A DNA stretch of 64,000 nt, taken from assembly GCF_039532605.1 (NCBI RefSeq), contig NZ_BAAARY010000011.1, positions 1-64,000 of the forward strand. The letters run 5' to 3'. Each line of letters starts with the position of its first letter. Positions within the stretch are counted from its first letter, which is position 1. Below the pieces are notes generated by a model, which saw nothing but the letters and a program-made list of their open reading frames with translations, searched no databases and was not told the DNA's origin. The DNA comes from Pilimelia columellifera. GTDB taxonomy: Bacteria; Actinomycetota; Actinomycetes; Mycobacteriales; Micromonosporaceae. This document shows, piece after piece, positions 8,011 through 15,878 of the stretch. The position numbers were made by a program, and so were the translations under genes.

Positions 8011-8196
8011 ATGAGAAAGAGATACTGGCAGCTCGGCATCTTCGGTTGGCTTGCCTTAATCTTGGGAATCTTGACGATCATCGCGGCCATCGCTTCATTT
8101 ACGTCATTGATCGGCTCTCCCGCCGTTCCTTTGGTTCTTGCTGCAATTTCGTCTGCTGCAGTAGCGCTCTTCGTGGTCACTCGACGCAGGCGGTGA
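8011..8196 (+). CDS. Small membrane protein
   Basis: The 61-aa product MRKRYWQLGIFGWLALILGI... has two hydrophobic helices and a basic tail TRRRR, so both ends are probably cytosolic. A GGGGAGGGGG purine run sits just ahead of ATG 8011. The terminator hairpin at 8205-8245 follows immediately. No family recognised. Confidence 0.5.
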   Translation: MRKRYWQLGIFGWLALILGILTIIAAIASFTSLIGSPAVPLVLAAISSAAVALFVVTRRRR

Positions 8197-8204
8197 GCCT
8201 TTCG

Positions 8205-8245
8205 GGGGGTTGGGGAGGATCCTGTACCAATCCTCCTCAACCCCC
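8205..8245. terminator. Strong 16-bp hairpin, probably bidirectional
   Basis: Arms 8205-8220 and 8230-8245 are complementary with one mismatch around a 9-nt loop. The hairpin sits between a plus-strand small gene ending at 8196 and minus-strand genes ending near 8265. Confidence 0.7.
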
Positions 8246-8264
8246 GTCACCTTCCGGTGCGCCG

Positions 8265-8635
8265 TCAGACCCTCTCCGCCCGGAAGGCGTGAGCGACGAC
8301 CTCGTCGGTGTCCAGCTGCGCGAGGCGTTCTGCGGCCGGTCCGGGTATCGCCGCAGCGACCATCACGTCGGCGTCGACCCGCGCCGTCCGCGCCGTCGAC
8401 GCCGACGCCTGAGCAGGATCTCGGCATGGCAGGGCGCGACCTCGGGACAACACCAGCAGGCCAGGTCACGGCCGCGCAGCTCGTGCCGGGCCGGCGCGAG
8501 CAGATCGGGGTGCCCGGCGAGGTGGCGCAGGTAGTTGGCGGCTGCATCGACCTGATCGTGGACCATGCCGGCGGGCGGTGTCGCCGGCATGGGGTTGCGG
8601 ACCGGCCGGACTCGGCGCGGCGACGCGATGGCCAC
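8265..8635 (-). pseudogene. DUF4326-like gene, shortened and frameshifted
   Basis: From GTG 8635 the product reads IASPRRVRPVRNP, then VDAAANYLRHLAGHPDLL, then ELRGRDLACWC and APCHAEILL. The last two motifs (GRDLACWC ... PCHA.xLL) are the hallmark of DUF4326. The usual middle part with the GRPTKWGNPF-like segment is missing. After CHAEILL this frame becomes Arg-rich low complexity while a neighbouring frame continues sensibly to 8265, so a frameshift near 8410 is likely. It follows the MazF-like toxin by 5 nt. Confidence 0.55.
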
Positions 8636-8640
8636 CTGGG

Positions 8641-8967
8641 TCAGTCCAGGTTGAGCACGACGGCGATGGCGGCGTCGATGGCGCGCATCTCCGGGCCGCC
8701 GGCGGGCAGGTAACCGACCTGGCGGCCGAGCCGTGACGGTGGGCTGATGACGGTCATCTCGTCGACCATGACCAGGGTCTCCCCCGCCCCGAAGTCGATG
8801 ACCGGGCGAAAGCTGGCCGGCTGGGCGCGGGTGGAGGTGGGGCACACGATCCAGGTGGACAACGCGGCCAGCTCGCTGGCCTGCACGACGACGGCGTACC
8901 GCTCGCCGCGCTGCTCGTGGCCGAGGACGTCCTTGGGCCGGCTCAGCTCGTAGACCTCACCACGCAC
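8641..8967 (-). CDS. MazF-family toxin (second TA pair)
   Basis: The 108-aa product begins VRGEVYELSRPKDVLGHEQRG and continues RYAVVVQASELA, STWIVCPTST, FRPVIDFGAGETLVMVDEM and RLGRQVGYL. These are the MazF/PemK landmarks (RGEV, G.EQ.G.R, VVVQ, CPTST, D-E/Q, RLG..VG.L). GTG 8967 overlaps the antitoxin end by 11 nt and matches the family start. It is an mRNA endonuclease by family. Confidence 0.85.
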   Translation of the reverse strand: MRGEVYELSRPKDVLGHEQRGERYAVVVQASELAALSTWIVCPTSTRAQPASFRPVIDFGAGETLVMVDEMTVISPPSRLGRQVGYLPAGGPEMRAIDAAIAVVLNLD

Positions 8968-9187
8968 GGATGTCGTCCAGGTCGTGCTGGACCGCGGCGA
9001 CCTCGGCCCGGTCGGCGTCGTTGGCGGCCAGGGCGGCGGCCTCGGCGCGTAGCCGTTCACTGCGGGCGGTGCGGGCGGCAGCCAGGATCGCCTCACGCAC
9101 GATCTGCGAGCGGGTGCCAGCGGTCGCGCCCAGGTCGGCCAGGGCCCGCTCCACATCCGTGTCGGCCCGAACGGTAATCACTGTCAT
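8957..9187 (-). CDS. RHH-like antitoxin of the second MazF pair
   Basis: The 76-aa product MTVITVRADTDVERALADLG... has an N-terminal strand plus helix as in ribbon-helix-helix proteins (ITVRADTDVERAL, then TRSQIVREAILAAAR). A long charged helix ends in LDDIRAW, the expected toxin-binding tail. The gene overlaps the toxin start. A short palindrome lies 22 nt upstream (9209-9221), where such antitoxins bind to autoregulate. Confidence 0.8.
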   Translation of the reverse strand: MTVITVRADTDVERALADLGATAGTRSQIVREAILAAARTARSERLRAEAAALAANDADRAEVAAVQHDLDDIRAW

Positions 9188-9208
9188 GTGACCAACTGTA
9201 ATACACAG

Positions 9209-9221
9209 TCAGCGAAGCTGA
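9209..9221. promoter_or_regulatory. Candidate operator TCAGC-gaa-GCTGA
   Basis: A perfect inverted repeat of 5-bp arms with a 3-nt centre lies 22 nt upstream of the second antitoxin start, next to a TATTAC -10-like hexamer on the minus strand. Confidence 0.4.
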
Positions 9222-9279
9222 TATACCAAACGACAAACATCACGGCATACGAAACGTGAAATCTAGCGATACCACATGT

Positions 9280-9424
9280 TCACGACGACGGCAGGCTGGA
9301 ATCTGTGAACAGGTGCTGGTCACCGGGGTAGAGATACAGCTCCCCCTCCGCCGCCGCAGCAACGATCTCGCGGGCAGCGTCGATGTCGCCGCCTTCCTCC
9401 ATGAACATCGGGTCGGCGTCCTAG
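9280..9424 (-). pseudogene. C-terminal fragment of a dienelactone hydrolase
   Basis: The minus strand encodes DADPMFMEEGGDIDAAREIV, then AAAAEGELYLYPGDQHLFTD and SSLPSS, followed by TGA at 9282-9280. The LFLYPGDQHLFTDSSLPS end is characteristic of small dienelactone hydrolase-family proteins, whose catalytic His sits in GDQH. Only about the last 48 residues remain; the rest is replaced at about 9425 by Tn3 transposase sequence. Confidence 0.7.
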
Positions 9425-9876
9425 CATGGTCGGCGCAGAGCGTGCAGGCTCTCGCCCTTGTTCAGCTGCCGGGCAATGCGGCGCCGATAAGTTTCATCGG
9501 CCAGGTAGCGGCCCGCGTAGAGGGTGCGGCGCAGCGCCTCGTGCTCCTTGATCGCCGCGGCGAGGGTGTTCTGCTGCCGTCGGGTGGAGCGCGACTCCCC
9601 ACGACCAGGCCGGCGGTGGCGTGGCCGCCCTTGACGGAGGCCGCCACACGGCAGCAGGTCGTCCCACATGCAGGAGTAATCAGGTCGGTGTTGAGGCGGC
9701 GGCTCAGCAGCGCGCCGGCCCGCGGCCATCAAGTCTCGAAATCAGCCCTACCTCCGGTGCGGTAGAGCGTGATTTTGCCGAGGTCGCGGATGCGCGGGGA
9801 CAGCTGCTTGCCGACCAGTCGAACAGGGCGAAGTTTGGCCAGGGTCGCGCCGTGGGTGTCGGTCCGGTGCTGCGTC
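9425..9876 (-). pseudogene. Broken Tn3-family transposase (C-terminal part)
   Basis: Reading the minus strand and combining frames gives TDTHGATLAK..., LVGKQLSPRIRDLGKITLY, RTGGRADFET, LLSRRLNTDLI, VAASVKGGHATAGLVVG, RQQNTLAAAIKEHEALRRTL and YRRRIARQLNKGESLHALRR. These are the DDE-domain and C-terminal landmarks of Tn3-type TnpA, including the catalytic D in TDTHG and the final E in NKGESLHALR. Several frame changes and a stop after FET show that it is dead. No Tn3 terminal inverted repeat was identified at its edges. It may be the partner of the resolvase relic at 4585. Confidence 0.8.
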
Positions 9877-9932
9877 GGCAGTCATCTGGGACCCTGACGA
9901 TCAGATTCCCGCCGGGATCAAGGCTGGCGGCC

Positions 9933-10563
9933 ATGATCGGGCAGATGCCGGAACGGCGCCGCGCCGAACGCCTCGACACCGAACTGGACAAGAGCCGCGC
10001 CGAGTTCGTCCACCTGATCGGACACGAGGTTCGGGCCCGCTGACGGCCATCGAGTCGTGCACCGACCTGCCGCGGAAGACCCCCAGCTGACCGATGACCA
10101 GAACGAGCTGCTGGCGGTGATGCGGCGCAACACCAAGAACATGCACAACATGATCGACAAGCTGCTCGGCATGGCCACCCTACGCGCCGGAGACATCGCC
10201 GTCACCCGACAACCGACCGACCTGACCGCGATCTGCCGCGACGCCGCGCGATCCGCGCAGGCGGCCAGCGTGCCGGTGAACCTCAACACCCCGACGACGA
10301 CCCCACCCGCCTACGACAGGTCCTCGACGAACTCCGCCGCGCCGCCGACAACGGCGGCCACATCGGGCTCAACCTGCAATCCGACGAGCTGAGCACCGTC
10401 ATCGCCCCCCCGGACGCTCCCGGGCCCGGCGTGCCGGATACCGCCCTCGGGTTCACCTGGTCCGAGCCATCGTGGAAGCACACGACGGCGACATGTCCCT
10501 CAACGACACCACCGACCCGGTGACCACCTACACCATCCGAATTCCCACCCACCGCCCAGGAAA
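9933..10563 (+). pseudogene. Decayed sensor histidine kinase
   Basis: Fragments in successive frames read LDKSRAEFVHLIGHEVRA (H-box helix), LTAIESCTDL, then DDQNELLAVMRRNTKNMHNM, IDKLLGMATLRAGDI (dimerisation helix 2), and much later LVRAIVEAHDGDMSLN and TTYTIRIPTHRP (end of the ATPase domain). At least three frame changes separate them, and the N and G1 boxes cannot be read, so the kinase is non-functional. It is not one of the two intact kinases at 12-16 kb. Confidence 0.65.
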
Positions 10564-10715
10564 CGTCAGGCCCGTCCTGGGCTTCGCCATGAGCTGCGAG
10601 GGCCATCGACTTGCGACAGTGGTTCGACAGGGGAAGCACTGGGGCCAGTTTTCCCTTGCCTAAACATTGGCCGTCTTCATATTGTGGACCCTGGCCGCGG
10701 GGCGATTAGGGAGAC

Positions 10716-11318
10716 ATGATGAAAAGCAGCACCGGGCGTTACCGCATACTGGCGGTCGCCATCCTCACGCTCGGCGTTGGCGTAGCGGCACCCGCCAACG
10801 CCTCCCCCGCCACCAAGTTCGTCCCAGCGGCCATCACCGACCCGGCAGGCGACGTGTATGACGACGATGACGAGCCGACCGACGCCCCGTACGCCGACAT
10901 CGTGTCGGCCAACGGCAGGTCCGGCGCGGGCAACCTCGTCCTGACCTACAAGACGGCCAAGGCGCTCAGCCCGTTGGATGACCCCAACTGGGAGAGCGAC
11001 AACACCTTCACCGACTTCCTCCTCGACACCAACGCGGACGGCGACGCCGACTTCACCGTCGAGTACGCGGTCCTCGACGGTGAGCAGTACGTCGACGTGT
11101 ACCAGGTCGACGACCAGGATGACCCGCCGGCGCTGTGCTCCGGCGTCGCGGCGTTCACCAGCGGCACACACTCCGCGACCGTGCCGCTGTCCTGCCTCGG
11201 CAACCCGTCCAGCCTCGGCTACCGGGTGGAGACGGTGTACGACCAGGACGTCGACGACGACAGCTCGCTCGCCGCGTACGACGTCGCCCCCGAGACCGGG
11301 TTCGCGAAGGTCAACTGA
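10716..11318 (+). CDS. Secreted acidic protein, function unknown
   Basis: The 200-aa product has a Sec signal peptide (MMKSSTGRYRILAVAILTLGV..., cleavage near PANA-S, residue ~29). The mature domain is very acidic with Asp-rich turns (GDVYDDDDEPTDAPYADIV, then LDTNADGDADFTVEY and VYDQDVDDDSS). The DTNADGDADF stretch resembles a Ca-binding loop. Two cysteines (ALCSG and LSCLG) may pair. AGGGAG lies upstream of the ATG pair. A beta-rich secreted domain is likely; no family recognised. Confidence 0.65.
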   Translation: MMKSSTGRYRILAVAILTLGVGVAAPANASPATKFVPAAITDPAGDVYDDDDEPTDAPYADIVSANGRSGAGNLVLTYKTAKALSPLDDPNWESDNTFTDFLLDTNADGDADFTVEYAVLDGEQYVDVYQVDDQDDPPALCSGVAAFTSGTHSATVPLSCLGNPSSLGYRVETVYDQDVDDDSSLAAYDVAPETGFAKVN

Positions 11319-11381
11319 GCAAACGCTCATCAGCCACGGCGCTCGTCTCGCTGCAAACGCGAGGCGAGCGCCGTGGCTGCT

Positions 11382-11696
11382 TCAGTGGAACATCTTCAAA
11401 CCGATGACTCCGGCCAGCACCAACACCAGTGACAGCACTCGCAGTGCGCTCGTCGATTCGCCGAGCATCAGCATCCCGGCGAGCGCGGTGCCCGCGACGC
11501 CGACTCCCACCCACACCGCGTAGCCGGCGCCGACGGGGATGGTCCGCAGGGCGTAGCCGAGACCTATCATGCTCAGAGCGAGAGCGACGACGAAGACGAC
11601 CGACGGCGCCAGGCGGGTAAAACCGGCAGAGCGGGCGAGCGCTACCGCCCAGACGGCTTCCAGCACCCCGGACAGGACGAGCACCAGCCAGGCCAT
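11382..11696 (-). CDS. SMR-family exporter, Gdx/SugE type
   Basis: The 104-aa product has four transmembrane helices. The first contains GVLEAVWAVAL with the essential Glu13 of the SMR family. The segments GFTRLAPSV, IPVGAGYAVWVGVG, GMLMLGES and GVIGLKMF follow E. coli SugE/Gdx more closely than EmrE. Gdx proteins export guanidinium in exchange for protons as dual-topology dimers in the inner membrane. ATG 11696 gives the normal length; an upstream extension is Arg/Thr-rich. I could not find a guanidine riboswitch in the 170 nt upstream. Confidence 0.85.
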   Translation of the reverse strand: MAWLVLVLSGVLEAVWAVALARSAGFTRLAPSVVFVVALALSMIGLGYALRTIPVGAGYAVWVGVGVAGTALAGMLMLGESTSALRVLSLVLVLAGVIGLKMFH

Positions 11697-11847
11697 GACA
11701 GCGACCACCTTTACGACGGTCGTCTTTGCGGGCCGGGTACGACTCGTCCTCGTCCGGGATGACCGCGTCCGCGGCATCTGCCGCTACGTTAGCCGGTTCT
11801 CGGACAATGGCCAGCCAGTCGCGGCCGCAGATCGGTGGCATTCTTGG

Positions 11848-12198
11848 GTGGTGGGTCAGTTGCTGGTCGTCGATGCGGCGAACACCGTCGGGTCCCAACC
11901 TGACGGTTGGTGGCGGGATCGGGCCGGCGCGGTGACCCGGCTACGTGACGCGCTCGCGGCGCTGGCCGACGGCGCCACGCAGGTGGTCCTGGTCGTCGAG
12001 GGCGCGGCCCGGGGCGTGCCGGGTGTGGACGGCGTGCGTGTCGTCGCCGCCGCCGGTTCGGGCGACGACACGATTGTGGACGTGGTGGCCGCGGCGTCGG
12101 TCCCTTGTGTGGTGGTGACCTCGGACCGGCAGCTCCGGGAGCGGGTCACCGCGTTGGGCGCTCAGGTTCATGGTCCGCGATCGCTTCCACGTTGGTAG
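11848..12198 (+). CDS. NYN/YacP-like domain protein
   Basis: The ~116-aa product begins GQLLVVDAANTVGSQPDGWW (compare the VVDAxNxxG nucleotide-metal loop of NYN/PIN-like nucleases). It continues AGAVTRLRDALAAL, TQVVLVVEGAARG, AAGSGDDTIVDVV (a likely acidic active-site motif) and CVVVTSDRQLRERV (TSDR, typical of the family), ending GPRSLPRW. Starts GTG 11848 or 11851 are equally good; the longer frame from 11569 is antisense to the exporter. It is probably an RNA-processing nuclease-like protein. Its 3' end overlaps the convergent kinase by 53 nt. Confidence 0.65.
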   Translation: MVGQLLVVDAANTVGSQPDGWWRDRAGAVTRLRDALAALADGATQVVLVVEGAARGVPGVDGVRVVAAAGSGDDTIVDVVAAASVPCVVVTSDRQLRERVTALGAQVHGPRSLPRW

Positions 12199-14020
12199 GG
12201 GGCGTCCCGTCGGTGGCGTCGGTCGCAGTGTCGACGGCCGGCAAACAGATGGTGAAGCTGCTGCCGGCGCCGGGCTGGGAGTGGACGGTGATGTCGCCGC
12301 CGTGCGCGCGGGCCAGGCGCCGGGTCAGCGCCAGGCCCAGGCCGGTGCCTGGTTGTCGCGTGGCGGGGTCGCCGACCTGCTGGAACTGTTCGAACAACCG
12401 GGCCTGGTCGGTGTGGTTGATGCCGGGTCCGGTGTCGGTGACCGTCAGGTAGGCGGTGCCCCGCAGCCGGTGCGCGCGCACGGTGATCCGCCCCCCGGCC
12501 GGGGTGTGCTTGATGGCGTTGCTGAGCAGATTGTCGATCATCTGCCGGAGTCGTTTCGGGTCGGCGTAGGCGAGCACGTCGCCGTCGTGTTGGAGCTGGG
12601 CGGTGAGGCTCTTGCGGTCGAGCATCAGCCGCAGGGCGACGAGGGCGTCGGCGGCGGCGGCCTCCATCGACAGCGGCTCGCGCCGCAGCTCCAGGTGTCC
12701 GGCTTCGACCTTGCTGAGGTCAAGGACGTCGTTGATGAGGTCGAGCAGCCGTTGCCCGCTGGCGAAGATGTGCTCGACCCACTCGACGGGGATGGTGACC
12801 TGGCCGGCTTCGGTGGGGCCGGTGAGGGCCAGGTCGCTGAAGCCGAGGATGGCGTTGAGCGGGGTCCGCAGCTCATGGCTCATGTTCGCCAGGAAGTCGC
12901 TCTTGGCGCTGCTGGCCGCTCTGGCGGCGGCGATGACGTGGGCGCGTTCGGCCAGGATGCCGGCCTGGCCGCCGAGGTCGGCGAGCAGGCGGACGTCGTC
13001 CTCGACGAACAGGGGCCACCGCCGACTGACCAGCAGCAACGCGCCGGCCTCATCCGGCGGGACCCGCAGCGGGGCCGCGGTCATGTAGGTGGCGCCGGGA
13101 ACGGCGTGCAGGACCCGTTCGGCGAAGGGCAGACGGCGACAGCGTCGGGTGATCAGGCTCACCGGTTGGGGGGCGCCCAGGAGCGCGTCGAGTTGGTCGC
13201 TCGGCGCGCCGGTGAGGGAGCCGTCGGCGAGGCCGGCGTGGGCGACCTGGGTGAGGATGCCGGCGCGGCTGATGACCACGACGGTGGCGTCGACCCCGGC
13301 GACCTCGCACACGACAGCGCCGTAGCGCCGCCAGATCCGCTCGGCTGGCTCGTCCGCCGGCGCCTGACTCAGCCGCAGGCTGACGGTGTGGGCGGCGCGG
13401 GTGGCCCACAGCTGCCGTAACCAGACCGGGGGCATGAACGCGACGAGGAACCCGAGCGCCGCGGCGACGAGCATGAGCTGCGGCGTCGCCAGCTGTTCGC
13501 CCCAGGTGGCCACCGACCAGACGATCCCGACGGTCATCAGGCCGGTGGCAGCAGCGGCGACGGCCAGGCGCACGCGCGAGGAGCCACGCCGGCGCCGCGC
13601 CTCGGCCAGCTGGTAGCCGGCCGACACCGCGCCGGGGAAGGCGAAGCCGAGCTGGAACAGCAGTTCCATGGCCGGCGGCAGCGGCGGCGGCACAAACACC
13701 ACCGGCAGCGCCGCCAGGACGAACAGCCCGACAGCGGACGCCATCACCCAACGGGGCACCCGGCGCATCTGGTTGGCCAGGCGTAGCAGCTGGTACGGGA
13801 TCAGCAGTGTCAGCGCCCCGACGACAGCGAGCAACGGCCGGGGCAGGACGAGGCCAGCCAGCTGGGCGAGCTCACGCGCCAGCAGCAGCGTCGCGGGCAG
13901 GAACAGCAGCGCGATGCCGCCCTGGACGACATCCCGCCGGCGCGCGTACCCCCACGCCGCCCGGAAGAAGATGACGGCGAGGAAGGCGGCGGCCGCCAAC
14001 ACCCACGCTGACACCCGCAT
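12146..14020 (-). CDS. Membrane sensor histidine kinase (orphan)
   Basis: This is a 624-aa protein. Residues 1-210 contain about seven hydrophobic helices (sensor/anchor), followed by a GAF-like domain (about 215-365). The kinase core comes next: H-box DFLANMSHELRTPLNAILGF, dimerisation helix LLDLINDVLDLSKVEAG, N-box LRQMIDNLLSNAIKH, G1 DTGPGI and G2 GTGLGLAL. Everything needed for autophosphorylation is present. No response regulator or receiver domain is encoded nearby. A second kinase lies 97 nt upstream on the same strand, so the two may act together. The signal is unknown. Confidence 0.9.
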   Translation of the reverse strand: MRVSAWVLAAAAFLAVIFFRAAWGYARRRDVVQGGIALLFLPATLLLARELAQLAGLVLPRPLLAVVGALTLLIPYQLLRLANQMRRVPRWVMASAVGLFVLAALPVVFVPPPLPPAMELLFQLGFAFPGAVSAGYQLAEARRRRGSSRVRLAVAAAATGLMTVGIVWSVATWGEQLATPQLMLVAAALGFLVAFMPPVWLRQLWATRAAHTVSLRLSQAPADEPAERIWRRYGAVVCEVAGVDATVVVISRAGILTQVAHAGLADGSLTGAPSDQLDALLGAPQPVSLITRRCRRLPFAERVLHAVPGATYMTAAPLRVPPDEAGALLLVSRRWPLFVEDDVRLLADLGGQAGILAERAHVIAAARAASSAKSDFLANMSHELRTPLNAILGFSDLALTGPTEAGQVTIPVEWVEHIFASGQRLLDLINDVLDLSKVEAGHLELRREPLSMEAAAADALVALRLMLDRKSLTAQLQHDGDVLAYADPKRLRQMIDNLLSNAIKHTPAGGRITVRAHRLRGTAYLTVTDTGPGINHTDQARLFEQFQQVGDPATRQPGTGLGLALTRRLARAHGGDITVHSQPGAGSSFTICLPAVDTATDATDGTPPTNVEAIADHEPERPTR

Positions 14021-14117
14021 GACGGCTCGCGATCCACGATCGGAAAGATCGCAAGAACCGTACCGGCCCAGGGTTGCCGAACCGCTGCGGTCCGCCAGAT
14101 TCGCCCCGGGCGCCGCG

Positions 14118-15845
14118 TCACGGCGGCGGGGGGCCCTCGACCGGTATCCGCAGCTCCATGCAGGTCCCGCCGCCGGCGCGGGGCCGGGCCCGGATCGAAC
14201 CGTTGTGCGCCTCGACGATCGCCCGCACGATGGCCAGCCCCAGCCCCGTTCCTTTGATGTTGCGTTCCAGCGCGGTGCGGGCCCGGAAGAAGCGGGCGAA
14301 CAGCCGCGGATAGTCCTGCGGGTCGACGCCGATGCCGGTGTCGGCGATCTGGATGACGATCTGCCCGTCCTGCCGGGCTGCGGTGACCTCGACCGTCCCG
14401 TTCTCGCGGTTGTACTTGACGGCGTTGGACAGCAGGTTGTCCAACGCCTGGCGCACCCGCCTGCGGTCCACCCGGGCGCGCAAACCCTCGTCGATGCGGG
14501 CGACCAGGCTCATGCCGGCGCGGTCGGCGGCCCACCGGTGGTCGGCGACGGTCTCGTTGAGGATGTCGGTGACTGAGCAGGGCCGCGCGGCCGCCCCGGC
14601 GCCCGCCTCGATCTCGGCGAGCGCCAGCAGGTCGTCGACGAGGACCTGGAGTTGGGCGCTCTGCCGGTCGATGACGGTGGCCAGCGACCTGGTCTGGTCG
14701 TTGAGGTCGGCTGCGTCGCGTAGCAGCTCAACGCAGCCGCGGATGGTGGCGATGGGGGTGCGCAGCTCGTGGCTGACCAACGCCACCAGGTCGTCCTTCA
14801 TCCGGTCTAGCTCCCGGAGTTTGTCGACCTGCTGGCGTTGGTCGGCCAGGACCTGTTCGCGTTCTTCGGCGAGGCGGTGGCGGTCGGTGACGTTGGTGCT
14901 GATGCCGTCGACGAACAGGCGGGCGTTTTCCCGGCGCGGGACGGCGCGGGTCCAGACCCAGCGGGTGACCCCGTCCAGTCCGATGATCCGGTTTTCGATC
15001 TCGGCGGGCTGCCCGGCGGCCAGGGTCTGGTGGAAGGCCATGAACAGCGGCTGGTCGTCGTGGTGGGTGCGTTGGATCATCATGGTGGCCATGTCTCCGT
15101 CGCGGGGCAGCAGACCGCCGAAGACGCCGGCGCCGTCGGGGCTGGCGAAGACCGAGACGCTGGTGCCGTCGGCGAGGATCTCGACCGACCAGATGTTGTC
15201 CTGGACGAGTTTGACGACCCGGGCCAGATTCTGGTGGGCCGATTGCAGCTCGGCGGTGAGGTTTTCGGCGCGGTGGCGTTCGAGTCGTTGGCCCAGCTGC
15301 GCCAGAACGCTGTCGATGGCGACGGTGACGGCTTCGTCCAGTGGGTCGATGCGCCGGGCGAACAGGATGAGCGCGCCCAGGACCTGGTCGCCGCTGATGA
15401 TCGGCAGGCCCCAGGCGGCGCGGGCGCCGAGCCGGGCGGCGCCGGGGGCGAGTTCGGTGATGCTGGGGTGGGTGATGTCGGTGGCCCACACGGGTCGCGC
15501 GGTTGACCAGATGCGTCCCGGCAGGCTCTGGCCGCGCGGCAGCCGGCCGACCGGCGCGAGGGTGGTGACCGGGTTCGCTGGCGGCGCGGTCCAGGACGCC
15601 GCGCTGGCGATCTCCTCGTCGGTGGCGTCGACGAGCCACAGCTCGGTCTGGGCGCATGCCAGTTCCTGGCCGATGGAGGTGACGACGTCGGCGACGGCCC
15701 GGCTGAGGGTGTTGTCGCCGCTGAGCGCGGCGGCGACGGCCAGCGGCATGATCCGCAGCGGGGTGGGCGCGCCGGTGACCCCGCTGGCGGAGCGGCCGCG
15801 GGGCAGCGACGTGGAGCCGCCGGCGCCCATGGGTCCAGCATTCAC
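14118..15845 (-). CDS. Cytosolic GAF/PAS sensor histidine kinase (orphan)
   Basis: The 575-aa product lacks membrane helices. A GAF-like domain occupies about residues 30-200 (SWTAPPANPVTTLAPVGRLP... AAWGLPIISGDQVLGALILF), then a PAS-like domain (about 215-340, with FVDGISTNVTDRHRLAEERE at its end). The core has H-box DDLVALVSHELRTPIATIRG, N-box ALDNLLSNAVKYNREN, G1 DTGIGV and G2 GTGLGLAIV. It is encoded upstream of the membrane kinase at 12146-14020. No regulator gene is adjacent. A soluble redox, light or small-molecule sensor is possible; the ligand cannot be read. Confidence 0.88.
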   Translation of the reverse strand: MNAGPMGAGGSTSLPRGRSASGVTGAPTPLRIMPLAVAAALSGDNTLSRAVADVVTSIGQELACAQTELWLVDATDEEIASAASWTAPPANPVTTLAPVGRLPRGQSLPGRIWSTARPVWATDITHPSITELAPGAARLGARAAWGLPIISGDQVLGALILFARRIDPLDEAVTVAIDSVLAQLGQRLERHRAENLTAELQSAHQNLARVVKLVQDNIWSVEILADGTSVSVFASPDGAGVFGGLLPRDGDMATMMIQRTHHDDQPLFMAFHQTLAAGQPAEIENRIIGLDGVTRWVWTRAVPRRENARLFVDGISTNVTDRHRLAEEREQVLADQRQQVDKLRELDRMKDDLVALVSHELRTPIATIRGCVELLRDAADLNDQTRSLATVIDRQSAQLQVLVDDLLALAEIEAGAGAAARPCSVTDILNETVADHRWAADRAGMSLVARIDEGLRARVDRRRVRQALDNLLSNAVKYNRENGTVEVTAARQDGQIVIQIADTGIGVDPQDYPRLFARFFRARTALERNIKGTGLGLAIVRAIVEAHNGSIRARPRAGGGTCMELRIPVEGPPPP

Positions 15846-15878
15846 CGCGAGGGCAGCTGTGGGGCAGGATTCGGCCGG

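Noticed and set aside
11697..11870. Guanidine riboswitch upstream of the Gdx-like exporter
   Set aside because: I looked for the conserved guanidine-I and short guanidine-II/III hairpin motifs and found no convincing match. A covariance search would decide.
12170..13420. 416-codon plus-strand open frame
   Set aside because: Antisense of the membrane kinase; Gly/Val/Gln-rich with no domain.
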